Below are positions 26,303-36,339 of a stretch of 64,000 nucleotides of DNA, one piece after another. Made by a program: the position numbers and the translations under genes. This DNA comes from Tautonia sociabilis (GTDB taxonomy: Bacteria > Planctomycetota > Planctomycetia > Isosphaerales > Isosphaeraceae). The stretch covers positions 49,002 to 113,001 of the forward strand of contig NZ_RYZH01000020.1 in the NCBI RefSeq assembly GCF_003977685.1, in the 5' to 3' direction. A model generated the notes under the pieces. The model saw only the letters and a program-made list of their open reading frames with translations. It did not search any database and had not been told where the DNA came from. Each line of letters begins with the position of its first letter. The stretch's first letter is position 1.

Positions 26303-27367
26303 ATGCCCATGTCCCGGACCATCGAACTCGGCCGATCGCCGTTGACTGACCTGAGGGCGCTGGGAAGCTCGGCGGCCTTCCATGCGGCGCTGCTGGCGCT
26401 GTGCTCGCTGATGGTGCTGAGAGCGGTGCTGCCGGACGGCGGGAACGAGGAACCTCCGGGACTGGTCGGGGAGATCGGGCCGGTGGACAACCGGGCGTCG
26501 GCGGTGGCACCGGGGGGAGGACCGGGGGACCTGGGGGGAACGCTCTCGGCCGAGCAGCTGGAACGGATGGGGGCCCTGGCCGACATCCAGCCGGCAGCGA
26601 CCGACCCGGAGGCGCTGGCCGATGCGCTGGTCGACGAGATCCTCGCCCTGCCCGCGGCCTCGGACCCGGCGGCCGAGCCGCTGCCGCTGCCGTCGCTGCC
26701 TGGACTCGGCGTCCTGCCCGGCCCCGGCTCCGGAGGAGGAGGCGGGGAAGGGGGAGGGTCGGGAGGCGGCCAGGGGGAAGGAATCGGGGCGGGCACGGAG
26801 TTCTTCGGGGCGAAGGATCGGGCGACGTCGTTCGCCTACGTCATCGACCGGTCGGCGAGCATGACCAACCGGGGGTCGATCGACATCGCCAAGCGGGAGC
26901 TGCTGGCTAGCCTGAGAAGGCTCCCGTCCGACGCGAGGTTCGGGGTCGTCTTCTATAACGAGAAGGCCACCCCGTTCCTCGACCCCTCGGGCCAGGCCCG
27001 ACTGATGCCCGCGACCCCGGAGAACAAGGCCCGGTTCGAGAGCCGGCTGGCCGCCACCCCCGCCGACGGCGGCACCAACCACGTGGATGCGCTGATGGCC
27101 GGGTTCCGGATGCAGCCGGAGGTCATCTTCTTCCTCACCGACGCCGACCAGATGACCGACCGCGAGGCCGAGCAGCTCATCGAGGCCGCCGGGGCGATCC
27201 GGATCCAGGCGATCGAGTTCGGCATCGGCCCCGATACCGGCCTGTCCGTTCCGCTTCGGACCCTGGCCAACGCGACGGGAGGCTCGTACCGCTACATCGA
27301 CGTGATGACCTTCCCCGATCGGTACTCCTCCCCGGCTCGACCGCCAGCGGCGGAGGAGCCGCGGTGA
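26303..27367 (+). CDS. membrane-anchored VWA-domain protein
   Basis: A 354-residue protein. An N-terminal membrane helix lies at about residues 21-45. A Gly/Pro-rich linker with a run of Gly follows (about 145-170). The rest is a von Willebrand factor A domain with a complete metal-ion-dependent adhesion site: DRSAS (Asp182, Ser184, Ser186), Thr258 in GGTNHVD, and Asp280 in LTDAD. Such domains bind Mg2+ and a ligand carboxylate. It ends the ExbBD cluster, 141 bases after the previous stop, so it may be the periplasmic effector moved by the proton channel. ATG 26303 or 26309 fits the GAGG site. Confidence 0.88.
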   Translation: MPMSRTIELGRSPLTDLRALGSSAAFHAALLALCSLMVLRAVLPDGGNEEPPGLVGEIGPVDNRASAVAPGGGPGDLGGTLSAEQLERMGALADIQPAATDPEALADALVDEILALPAASDPAAEPLPLPSLPGLGVLPGPGSGGGGGEGGGSGGGQGEGIGAGTEFFGAKDRATSFAYVIDRSASMTNRGSIDIAKRELLASLRRLPSDARFGVVFYNEKATPFLDPSGQARLMPATPENKARFESRLAATPADGGTNHVDALMAGFRMQPEVIFFLTDADQMTDREAEQLIEAAGAIRIQAIEFGIGPDTGLSVPLRTLANATGGSYRYIDVMTFPDRYSSPARPPAAEEPR

Positions 27368-27796
27368 GCCGACCGGAGGGCGGATCGGGCCTGACCTCCT
27401 GGCCAGTCGCGTCTCGGCCCGACGGCGATCACGCCCCGCTCGGAGGAGCAGGCTCCCGCCGATAGCGGCCGAGCCAGGCCGGGGATCGACCTGACCAGAC
27501 GCCGGGGCGGACCCGACATCCCGCGGGCTCCGCCGCTTCCGACCTCCGCTGACCTCCGCCAGCAGGGGGACCTGCGGACCGGGACCCTGCCGGACGGGAA
27601 CCCCGGCCGGGAGCCCGACTCAGCTTCCTCCCGATCGACCGAGGCCGGTCCTGTCCGTCCGGCGGGGGCTCCCCCCGGAGCCCGTCCCCCGGAGCGATCC
27701 GGGCCGATCGATCCCTGGTGCGCCGATCGGTGCGCCACGGCACGCTCGCCGAGAATGGGCGAAGTCGTTTCGAGGAACGACGTTGTGTCGTCCTCG

Positions 27797-27815
27797 TTGG
27801 GTTCGCTCCGCGCCG
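27797..27815 (-). repeat. dispersed repeat unit, copy 1
   Basis: The plus strand reads TTGGGTTCGCTCCGCGCCG. It matches copy 2 at 28000-28018 in 18 of 19 positions and shares 15 bases (CGCGGAGCGAACCCA on the opposite strand) with 63862-63876. Confidence 0.6.
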
Positions 27816-27999
27816 AGAACGCCGGGAAGGCGCGACGCGATGGGAGCAAGGTGTCATCCCTGCCCGACGCTCGAGCGCCGGCGTGACGGTGGTGGCCCGG
27901 AACGCCTCGCGGACGGGATCGGTACGCTGCGGCCCGCCCAGCGACGGATTTCGGATCTGTCATGGACACACGATCTTGCGCAGATTGATCCCGCGCAAC

Positions 28000-28018
28000 T
28001 TGGGTTCGTTCCGCGCCG
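28000..28018 (-). repeat. dispersed repeat unit, copy 2
   Basis: The plus strand reads TTGGGTTCGTTCCGCGCCG, one mismatch to copy 1, 203 bases away. A related plus-strand motif GAGCCGAACCCAA begins at about 28051, in the opposite orientation. Confidence 0.6.
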
Positions 28019-28343
28019 GGAGTACGGGCGATCGTCCGTGATCCCTGGAAGAGCCGAACCCAATCAATGCAAGAATGGTAGCATCGAATCATCTTGTCAA
28101 AGAAGCCGGGCGGAACGGGCCCCTGTCCGTAGTTTCGGGGAGGGTGGGCGCCCGAGTCAGGGAATCCGATCTGGGTGCTCGTGTGGCGGGGGGAGCGCAG
28201 GGGGCAAGGGAGGGGTTCGGGTGGATCGCGAGGGCCGACCCGCATCGCTCGGTCCTGAGTTCTGGAGCGAGGGAAGGGGGAGGTCGGTCGGTTCCGCCAG
28301 GACGGGACCGAAGCCGGCGGAGCGACCGGCGACGGGAGCGAAC

Positions 28344-28664
28344 GTGCCGTACGACCTGCGCGGCGTCTGCTGGTGGGGAAGCGTCTCGAACTTCACCGGC
28401 CTGATGCCGCCGAACACGACCGACCCGGACGTCACTGAGAGCGCGTCGTCCTGCATCGATTCCTACGGGACCAATCCGCCCTGCACGGCGCCGACGAGCC
28501 AGTTGCTCCGGGTGAACTTCGCCCGCAGCGAGCACCCCGGCGGCGTGAACGCGGCGTTCGCCGACGGAAGCGTCCGGTTCGTCAAGGAGACGATCGCCAT
28601 TCCGACCTGGCGGGCGCTGTCGACCACCCGGGGCGGCGAGATCGTCAGCGCCGACCAGTTCTGA
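28344..28664 (+). pseudogene. DUF1559 (H-X9-DG) protein, C-terminal remnant
   Basis: The frame ending at 28664 encodes the last about 107 residues of a DUF1559 protein. The family's C-terminal signature H-X9-DG is exact in HPGGVNAAFADGSVRF, and the following FVKETIAIPTWRALSTTRGGE is the usual ending. Intact members have about 300-350 residues and begin with a prepilin-type helix (FTLIELLVVIAIIG-like); nothing of that is found in the preceding kilobase. The gene is therefore truncated at its 5' side. GTG 28344 is only the first plausible codon of the conserved part, not a known start. Confidence 0.8.
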
Positions 28665-28736
28665 GCGCGGGGCCGATTCGAGCCATCGTCTCCCCTCGAC
28701 GGGCGGGGGCGCCTCGGCGCCTCCGCCCGATCGTCG

Positions 28737-29981
28737 TTACTGGGAACGGGGGAGAAGGAGGAACGGGACGGGGGTGCCGGCCTCGTAGTCGAAGTCTCCG
28801 GCGGGGAAGGAGGCGAATCCGTCGGCGAGGGCGACGGAGCGAAGGTCGGCGGAGCCGGCCCAGTTGATCGGGGAGACGACGGGTCCGCCGTCGAGGTCGG
28901 GGGAGGGATCGCGGAGGAGGGCGGGGACGTAAGAGGGGCGGTCGCCTCGGTGGGAGAAGGGCTGCGCCAGGCGGGCGGTGATCGTCTCGGGGGGAGCGCC
29001 GGGGAGGCCTCGAAGGACCTTCAGGGCGGGGCAGACGAACAGGAGGAAGCCAACGACGCCGCTGACGGGGTTCCCCGGCAGGCCGAAGACGAGGGTGCCG
29101 GGACGGCCGTCGGGCCGGGCCGGGCCGACACCGAAGAGCAGGGGCTTGCCCGGCTTCAGGCGGATCTTGTGGAAGACCGGGGTCATGCCCAGCTCGGCGA
29201 GGGTGCCGGGGACGAGGTCGAGCGTGCCGGCCGACACCCCTCCGGTGATGAGCAGCACGTCGTTGGCCAGGCCCCGGGAGAGGACCTCGCGGAGCGGATC
29301 GGGCCGGTCGGGGGCGATGGGGGCGACCTCGGGGACGCCGGAGCAACAGCGGACCAGGCCCTCGAGAACGGTGGCGTTGCTGTTTCGAATCTGCCCGGGG
29401 CCAGGAACCTGATCGGGCGGGACGAGTTCATCCCCGGTCGAGGCGATGGTGACGACCGGCCGAGGGGAGACGAGAGGATTGGTCCAGCCGACGGAGGCGA
29501 GCAGGCCAAGCTTCACGGCGTCGAGCCGGGTGCCGGGGCCGAGCAGGGGATCGCCCTGGCGCATCTCTCGCCCCCGGGGGAGGCGGCCGGCGTCGGGAAG
29601 GACCGGCCGGGGCGGGCAGAGGAGGACGCGAGGGCCGTCTCGTCGGGAGTGCTCGACCATGACCACGGCATCGGCGCCGTCGGGCATGGGGGCGCCGGTC
29701 ATGATCGCGGAGCACTGGCCAGGCCCGATCGCTCGGGTGGGGACCCGGCCGGCGGTGATCTCCTCGATCACCTCCAGCGCGACGGGAACGGGGCCGGAGA
29801 GGTCGGCGGTGCGGACGGCGAAGCCGTCGAGCAGGGCCTTGTCGAAGGGAGGGAGGTCGCGGTCGGCGAGAACCGTCTCCGCCAGGGCACAGCCGATCGC
29901 CTCCGCCAGGGGGACGCGGCGGGGAGGGAGCGGGGAGGCGTGGTCGAGGACCAATCGCAGAGCGTCCGAGACGGTGAGCAT
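28737..29981 (-). CDS. moeA: molybdopterin molybdenumtransferase MoeA
   Basis: A 414-residue protein that inserts molybdate into adenylylated molybdopterin. Family landmarks in order: PPFDKALLDGFAVR (with the Asp-Gly-Phe-Ala motif), GPGQCSAIMTGAPMPDGADAVV, the MoCF-like core TIASTGDELV, ITGGVSAGTLD (TGGxSxGxxD), and FGLPGNPVS (GLPGNPVS). The C-terminal domain IV is complete. ATG 29981 begins the conserved domain I; an upstream extension to 30080 is Pro/Gly/Arg-rich and judged untranslated. It lies downstream of, and on the same strand as, the amidotransferase gene. With modBC it suggests the organism uses molybdoenzymes. Confidence 0.95.
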   Translation of the reverse strand: MLTVSDALRLVLDHASPLPPRRVPLAEAIGCALAETVLADRDLPPFDKALLDGFAVRTADLSGPVPVALEVIEEITAGRVPTRAIGPGQCSAIMTGAPMPDGADAVVMVEHSRRDGPRVLLCPPRPVLPDAGRLPRGREMRQGDPLLGPGTRLDAVKLGLLASVGWTNPLVSPRPVVTIASTGDELVPPDQVPGPGQIRNSNATVLEGLVRCCSGVPEVAPIAPDRPDPLREVLSRGLANDVLLITGGVSAGTLDLVPGTLAELGMTPVFHKIRLKPGKPLLFGVGPARPDGRPGTLVFGLPGNPVSGVVGFLLFVCPALKVLRGLPGAPPETITARLAQPFSHRGDRPSYVPALLRDPSPDLDGGPVVSPINWAGSADLRSVALADGFASFPAGDFDYEAGTPVPFLLLPRSQ

Positions 29982-30094
29982 GGCGGAGGTCAACGGGGGA
30001 GGATTCCTGACTGATCGGGGATGACCGACTCCGGCTCCTGGGCCCCCAGACCCCGGCCGCCGGCGTCGGAGCCCCGTCATCGGCGGCGGAAGGT

Positions 30095-30664
<570 letters not shown>

Positions 30665-30862
30665 GCCGGTCCCGTCGAGGAGGCGAGGGGAGGAGTGAGG
30701 CGTTTTGATCGTATCATATCGGGCGACCGGCACGACCGGAAGCGGCGGCGGTCGGGCCGGGAGGATCGGAAGGGTCGGGAGCCCGGCGACGGCCGATGGA
30801 GAAGGGCGGATGCGGAGGATCCGGCTCGGGTCGGCCGGCAGGATGCCGGTGGGAACGGCCGA

Positions 30863-30905
30863 ATCGGATCGGATCGGATCGGACCGGGACAGGACCGGAC
30901 AGGAG
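30863..30905 (+). repeat. ATCGG pentanucleotide array upstream of the His-rich gene
   Basis: Four tandem ATCGG units (30863-30882) continue into diverged ACCGG/ACAGG units and end at the AGGAGG ribosome site of the gene starting at 30915. Confidence 0.7.
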
Positions 30906-30914
30906 GACGCCCCG

Positions 30915-31550
30915 ATGCTCGCGAGCCTGACGATCGCCCTGGGATTGGCCGCCGCCGGAGGCCCCCCGTATGGCGGGCCGCTTGGGACGGCGACGCCGCC
31001 GCCGATCCCGACGCACCCGGTCGCCGGGATGACCGTGCCCGCCTTCTCTGGCCCAGGACACGCGATCGCCCTCGGCGGAACCGGGCACGGTGACGATCAC
31101 GGGCTCGCCCACTCCCCCAGCCACGGCCACGGCCACGGTCACGGCGGGGGAGGGTTCATCCTGCCCCCGGGACCGGGGGATGGCTGGGGATTCCCCAACG
31201 GGGCGCCGGACGGCTACGGCTGGTACGACCCGGGCGTCTTGCTGCCGATCCGGGAGGACCGGACGACCTCGTACTACTTCCGGCGCTACATGGCGGTGCC
31301 GCCGCGGACGATGTTCCTCCCGAGCTACTACAACCCGTTCGTCACCCGGGGCCAGCGGTTTCTTCCGTATGTGGGGATGGGGGGCTGGCACGCCGCTGGC
31401 GGCCCGCCGACCGGGTCGGCCGAGACGGCGGTCACCCCCTACAGCGACCTGTCCCGAGAAGTGCCGCGCGTGACGGTCCCCCCGTTCTCGGGAGAGGTGC
31501 AAGCGGCTCCGGTGAACAATAGCCAGACGGATCGGATGATCCGGAATTGA
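30915..31550 (+). CDS. secreted His/Gly-rich hypothetical protein
   Basis: A 211-residue protein with a short signal peptide (LASLTIALGLAAAGG). Residues about 50-80 are His/Gly-rich, with the run SHGHGHGHGGGG, a possible metal-binding loop. The rest is Tyr/Pro-rich (YYFRRYMAVPPRTM, SYYNPFVTRGQ), typical of small planctomycete secreted proteins. No catalytic motif is visible. An AGGAGG site lies ten bases before ATG 30915. A pentanucleotide repeat occupies the leader. Function unknown. Confidence 0.75.
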   Translation: MLASLTIALGLAAAGGPPYGGPLGTATPPPIPTHPVAGMTVPAFSGPGHAIALGGTGHGDDHGLAHSPSHGHGHGHGGGGFILPPGPGDGWGFPNGAPDGYGWYDPGVLLPIREDRTTSYYFRRYMAVPPRTMFLPSYYNPFVTRGQRFLPYVGMGGWHAAGGPPTGSAETAVTPYSDLSREVPRVTVPPFSGEVQAAPVNNSQTDRMIRN

Positions 31551-32331
31551 TCGCGACGATCGCTCGGGAACCGAAGGGCCGGGGGAGCAGGGGAGCGGGA
31601 TCGATCGCCGGACGAATGTGATCGGCGAGCGATCGAGTTGACGAGACTCCTCCTGTCCCCGGCGAGCGCGAGGGCCGATGGCCCAGATTCCCGAACGATC
31701 AAGATGGCGGGATCGGCGATCGGAGCGGGGACACTCGGCCTCGGGGGGCGCGGAAGCGGGGCTCCAGGACGAGACTGGGGAAATCGATCCGATCCTGGGG
31801 AAGCCTCCGGAGGCCTGTCTCGATGGCCCCTCAATCCCGATCGCAGGCCTCGCCAAGCTCACGAGCCAATCACCCCAGAGCGCGGGAGAGTTCGATTGTC
31901 GGGCGGGGGGGACCTCAATTATGGTAGAGTTCGTCCGTAGCGCAAGCGGCGGATGACCTTGGAGGGTTTCCCCCGAACGCGGGATGATGAGAGGCGCCCG
32001 AGGCCGGCTCGAACCCGATCGCGATCCGAAGCGCGATCGAACCAGGAGCCGGGCTTCGTCGTAGGAGTCGTGCCCCTTCGTCCTCCCGGGGCCAGGGGAC
32101 CCGTTCGGGGTCCTTCGACGGCCCGGGTCGTCTGTCGCGATGGCGCGAGGGGGATGCCGCCGGCAGGGGGGACGATCGGCCGCGATCCCGCCCCCTCTTC
32201 CCGACCCGGTCCCGTCCCGTCCCGCACCGCTTGCACCGCGACGCCGCGTATCGAGGTTCGCCCCGGTCCTCCGGCCGGGAAACCGGCGACGCGACGCTCT
32301 CATTCGATCCTTGCAGCAGGGCGCCCTTGCG
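31551..32331. other. 781-bp intergenic region before the ABC operon
   Basis: No credible gene was found. A promoter candidate for the ABC operon is present at 31896-31925. The rest is unstructured GC-rich sequence. Confidence 0.4.
31896..31925 (+). promoter_or_regulatory. possible sigma70-type promoter for ABC operon
   Basis: TTGTCG at 31896-31901 and TATGGT at 31920-31925, spaced by 18 bases. It would give a leader of about 400 bases before the ATPase gene. Confidence 0.3.
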
Positions 32332-33291
32332 ATGAACTCCGACGTCATCATCGAGACCCGGAACCTGACCAAGGTCTACCGCGACTTCTGGGGGCGCCCG
32401 AAGGTGCTGGCCCTCAAGGCGCTGGACCTGAAGGTGCACCGCGGCGAGATCTTCGGCCTGCTCGGCCCCAACGGCTCGGGCAAGACGACCACGATCAAGC
32501 TGCTGCTTGGCCTGCTCTTCCCAACGGAAGGGGAGGCCTTTCTCTTTGGCGAACCGGCGACGAACGTCGCCAAGAACGAGCGGATCGGCTACCTGCCCGA
32601 GGAGTCGTACCTGTACAAATTCCTGAACGCCGAGGAGACGCTGCACTTCTACGGCCGGCTGTTCAAGATCGACCCCGCGGAGCGGAAGAAGCGGGTCGAC
32701 CAGTTGATCGACATGGTCGGGCTGTCGGCGGCCAAGCACCGGCAGGTGCGGGAGTACTCCAAGGGGATGCAGCGCCGGATCGGCCTGGCCCAGGCGCTGA
32801 TCAACGACCCGGAGATGATCCTGCTGGACGAGCCGACCTCGGGCCTGGACCCGATCGGCACCTCGGAGATCAAGGACCGGATCCGGGAGCTGCGTGAGCG
32901 GGGCAAGACGATCGTGCTGTCCGGCCACCTGCTGGCCGACATGCAGGACATCTGCGACCGAATCGCCATCCTGCACCGCGGCGAGCTGAAGGAGCTGGGG
33001 CAGGTCCGCGACCTGCTCACGGTGCAGGACGTTACCCAGATCAAGACGAAGGACCTGCCGCCGGCGGCCCTGACGGAGATCGAGGAGGTCGTCCGACGGC
33101 ACGGAGCCGAGCTGCTGGGGGTCGACCACCCGACGACGACGCTCGAGGAGCTGTTCCTGCGGATCGTCCGAGACAGCGAGCTGCACCCGGGCCGCCGTCG
33201 CGTGGGAGACCGCCCCGGCATGCCCGCCCCTCCGGCCGGCGAGGACGGCTCCTCGGCGCCGACGGCGCCGGCGGCGGGCCGGGCGTCCTGA
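32332..33291 (+). CDS. ABC transporter ATP-binding protein (ABC-2 type)
   Basis: A 319-residue ATPase of the CcmA/NosF/DrrA type. Walker A is [10 protein letters not shown], Walker [13 protein letters not shown], and the H-loop lies in [11 protein letters not shown]. The signature region reads [15 protein letters not shown], with the LSGGQ serine-glycine core altered to SKGMQ, which is common in this subfamily. After about residue 240 there is a short C-terminal domain and a Pro/Ala-rich tail. It is the first gene of a three-gene unit with the large permease and the membrane-anchored protein that follow, all on the same strand. Substrate unknown. Confidence 0.92.
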   Translation: MNSDVIIETRNLTKVYRDFWGRPKVLALKALDLKVHRGEIFGLLGPNGSGKTTTIKLLLGLLFPTEGEAFLFGEPATNVAKNERIGYLPEESYLYKFLNAEETLHFYGRLFKIDPAERKKRVDQLIDMVGLSAAKHRQVREYSKGMQRRIGLAQALINDPEMILLDEPTSGLDPIGTSEIKDRIRELRERGKTIVLSGHLLADMQDICDRIAILHRGELKELGQVRDLLTVQDVTQIKTKDLPPAALTEIEEVVRRHGAELLGVDHPTTTLEELFLRIVRDSELHPGRRRVGDRPGMPAPPAGEDGSSAPTAPAAGRAS

Positions 33292-33567
33292 CCGGAGCCG
33301 GGCCCGCCGATCCCCGATGGCCGAGGCCGGACGGCGGATGGCCGGGACAGAGCAGGGGCCGGACCCCGCCCCCTGGCCTCCCATCGGTCCTCGGACGCCG
33401 TCCCGATCGCCAGAGCCATCGGTCGGCCCGGCGCCGGCCGCCCGACGAGTCGTCGGCGCGTCCGGTCCCGGAACCGGACGGAGGCCGAGCCTCCCGATCA
33501 CCGTCGCACACAACGCCGAAGTCGATCATCTCCCCGTCCTCATCCGCTTCTGGAGTCTCCCCGAGCG

Positions 33568-36339
33568 ATGTCCGCGCTGAGTCTTTTCCTGCTGCTGGCC
33601 TGGGCGCAGGCCGGGGGCGAGCCGGCCGCCGCGGCGGACCCGGCCGCCAGCCCCTCCCCCTCCCAGGGGGCCTCCGCCGAGTCTCCCGACACCTCGGCTC
33701 CGGCCGCCGAGGCCGGCGCCAATCCGGTGGCGGCGGCCGCCGGCGGCGCGCTGCCGGTCGTCCAGCCGACCGCCCTGCTGGCCGAGGAGCTGGCCAACTG
33801 GCAGAAGTGGGCCCTGCTGATCGGCGACCCGATCCGGACGGTCCCCGTCTGGTGGGGGCCGATCCTGAGCTGGGTGAAGATCGTCTCGCTGGCCGGCCTG
33901 CTGGGCTGGGTCGGCGCCTGGGTGATGGCCTCGCTGCGGGGACGCCGGCGGGCCCGAGTGACGATCGGCGGCGCCCGGCCGCTGGACGCGGCGCTGTTGC
34001 TGGCGATCCTCATCGGCATCGGCTGCGTGTTCGTCCGCCAGGCACAGCAGTCTGAGCAGTTGCCGCAGGTGGACGTGGCCGGTGTGGCGCTGGCCTCGCT
34101 GGTGGGAATGCTCTGCCTGGGGGTCGGCGCGGCCTGGCTGGAAACCGTGCTCTGGTCGGGCATTCTGCGGGAGCGCCGGATCGGAGACGTGCTGGTGCTG
34201 GTGGGAATGCACCTGGCGCTGCTGGTGGCGGTGGGCATCGCGCTGAGCATGCCGAGCGGGGCGATGCCGTACCTGGGGGCTCGGCTCGGCTTCCCGCCCG
34301 ACGCGACGCTGCTGACCCCCGAGGGGGAGCTGACCCCCTCGGGAGTGGTGGCGATCGTGCTCATCGGCGTGCAGATGGCACTGACGCTGATGGGCTTCGT
34401 GGTCTTCCTCCGGATCGCGCTGCTGGTGCTGGGGGAGGTGTCGGCGATCCGCCCAAGGCGGCTGTACGCGATGGGCAAGTTCAGCTGGGTGGAGTCGTTC
34501 CGCAAGACGCGCATCCCCTGGGCGGTGCTGGCGATCTTCCTGCTGATCCTGGCGTTCACGCACTGGTTCCTCCAGCCTCCCGACTCGCAGCGGCAGGCGG
34601 AGCTGAGCCGGCTGTACGTGGGCACGCTGATGCTGCTGTCGTCGGTGCTGCTGACGGTGATGGTGGCGGTGCTGACGCCGATCACGCTGCCCAACGACAT
34701 CCGGTTCCAGACGATCTTCACGGTCGTGACCAAGCCGGTGCGGCGGCTGGAGATCATCTGGGGGCGGATGCTCGGGTTCATGGGGGTGGTCACGGCGCTG
34801 GTGCTGGCGCTGGGGGGCATCAGCCTGCTGTACCTGGAGCGAAACATCGGCGGGCGGATCGAGCAGCTCCGGCAGGAGATCGCCGAGGCCCGGGAGGCGG
34901 GCCTGGACAACCAGGCCGGCTTGCTGGAGGCGCAGCTCGACCAGCTCCAGACGCGGAGATCGGCCCGCCTGCCGGTGGGCGGCTCGCTAACGTTCGTCGA
35001 CTCGCTCGGGGAGCCGAGGATCAAGGGGATCGACGTCGGTCAGGAACTGGAGATCCGCAGCTTCGTCGAGGGGGCGACCCAGGCCGAGGCCTCCTGGCTG
35101 TTCGGGCCGATGATTCCGCACCCGGTCGATCGGCTGTTCCCGAACCGCCCCGGCGAGCGGTACCCGATGCTCTCGATGCCCGTGCCGGTGGGCCTGCTGC
35201 TGCACGAGGGGACGATCGAGGACCTGGCCAACGACATCTACACCGTGGCCTACGAGCGGGCCGAACTAGAGGCGCGGAAGCAGGGAGCCGAGCCGAGTGA
35301 GCTGTCTCGGCTCAACGCCGAGGTCTCCCGGCTGGAGGAGCAGGAACAGGGGCTCCTGCGAGAGTACGAGGCGCTGGTCGCCCGGTACTCGGATCTGGTC
35401 CAACAGGCCGAGGCGGCCGGCGATGCTCCCGAGGCGGCCAGGCTTCGGGAACAGGCCGAGGCGCTGCGGTCGCCCGACGTTCCGGTGCAGATGACCTTCA
35501 CCGTCTACCGGACGACCAAGGGCCGGCCGGGAGAGCCCGTGTACGCCTCGATCCGGGTCGTGCACCCGTTCTCGGCCGAGGCGCCGATGTACCCGGGGAG
35601 CCGGGAGAACTCCCCCCTGCTGATCGACCCCCTGGCCCGACGCTTCGGAGGCAATAACCCGCTGATCCCCGAGCTGGTGCACTCCGACACGTTCGACGTG
35701 AAGGAGTACTACACCAACAAGTGGGCCTTCCCGGCGTCGATGCTCGTCGGCAGCCAGGGATACCTGACGATCCAGGTGCAGTGCCTCAGCCCGACGCAGT
35801 ACCTCGGCATGGCCGAGGGGGACCTGTTCCTCGTGGCCAGCCAGGGTTCGTTCCTGGCCAACTACATGAAGGGCCTGGCCGGCATCTGGCTGCAGGCGAT
35901 GGTGCTGACGGCCATCGGCGTCTGGGCGGGCACGTTCCTGAGCTGGCCGGTGGCGCTGCTGATCACGGTGTTCTTCTTCGCGGCCGGTGAGATCTTCTTC
36001 CCGATCCTCAATCAGTTGGCCACCGGCCAGATGATCGGCGGCGGACCGTTCGAGTCGATGATCCGGATGGTGTCGCACTCGAACCAGATGACCGAGCTGG
36101 ACGCCACGCTCGGCGTGATCCTGGCCAAGTCGCTGGACGCGATCGTCGTGCCGATCATGTCGCTGCTGATCTTCGTCGTGCCCAACTTCTCGGCCATGGA
36201 TCTGTCGAACCTCGTGGCTGACGGGTTCGCGATCCAGTGGGCGACCCTGGGGGCGAACATCCTCCTGGCGCTGTCCTACGCGGTGCCGTTCTCCATCGCC
36301 GCATATTTCATCCTGAAGAATCGGGAGGTGGCCGCGTGA
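33568..36339 (+). CDS. large ABC-2 type permease with periplasmic coiled coil
   Basis: A 923-residue membrane protein. An N-terminal hydrophobic segment is followed by a Pro/Ala/Ser-rich stretch, then several membrane helices up to about residue 420, a long hydrophilic insert, and four to five helices after about residue 770. Inside the insert, residues about 560-637 are a coiled coil (SELSRLNAEVSRLEEQEQ and on). The C-terminal helices have a FFFAAGEIFFPIL motif. Layout and neighbours fit an ABC-2 (NosY-like) permease working with the upstream ATPase. The last four bases overlap the next gene (GTGA). Confidence 0.85.
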   Translation: MSALSLFLLLAWAQAGGEPAAAADPAASPSPSQGASAESPDTSAPAAEAGANPVAAAAGGALPVVQPTALLAEELANWQKWALLIGDPIRTVPVWWGPILSWVKIVSLAGLLGWVGAWVMASLRGRRRARVTIGGARPLDAALLLAILIGIGCVFVRQAQQSEQLPQVDVAGVALASLVGMLCLGVGAAWLETVLWSGILRERRIGDVLVLVGMHLALLVAVGIALSMPSGAMPYLGARLGFPPDATLLTPEGELTPSGVVAIVLIGVQMALTLMGFVVFLRIALLVLGEVSAIRPRRLYAMGKFSWVESFRKTRIPWAVLAIFLLILAFTHWFLQPPDSQRQAELSRLYVGTLMLLSSVLLTVMVAVLTPITLPNDIRFQTIFTVVTKPVRRLEIIWGRMLGFMGVVTALVLALGGISLLYLERNIGGRIEQLRQEIAEAREAGLDNQAGLLEAQLDQLQTRRSARLPVGGSLTFVDSLGEPRIKGIDVGQELEIRSFVEGATQAEASWLFGPMIPHPVDRLFPNRPGERYPMLSMPVPVGLLLHEGTIEDLANDIYTVAYERAELEARKQGAEPSELSRLNAEVSRLEEQEQGLLREYEALVARYSDLVQQAEAAGDAPEAARLREQAEALRSPDVPVQMTFTVYRTTKGRPGEPVYASIRVVHPFSAEAPMYPGSRENSPLLIDPLARRFGGNNPLIPELVHSDTFDVKEYYTNKWAFPASMLVGSQGYLTIQVQCLSPTQYLGMAEGDLFLVASQGSFLANYMKGLAGIWLQAMVLTAIGVWAGTFLSWPVALLITVFFFAAGEIFFPILNQLATGQMIGGGPFESMIRMVSHSNQMTELDATLGVILAKSLDAIVVPIMSLLIFVVPNFSAMDLSNLVADGFAIQWATLGANILLALSYAVPFSIAAYFILKNREVAA

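Larger units (their letters stand above)
27368..28343. other. 976-bp degenerate region with short repeats
   Basis: No credible intact gene was found on either strand. The region holds repeated copies of a motif built on GAACCCAA, small dyads (GTCGTT-TCGAGG-AACGAC area at 27764-27781), and ends at a truncated DUF1559 gene. It is the least gene-like stretch of the window and looks like decayed sequence. Confidence 0.5.

Noticed and set aside
30863..30905. Tandem repeats as a CRISPR-like array
   Set aside because: Units are 5 bases with no spacers and there are no cas genes.
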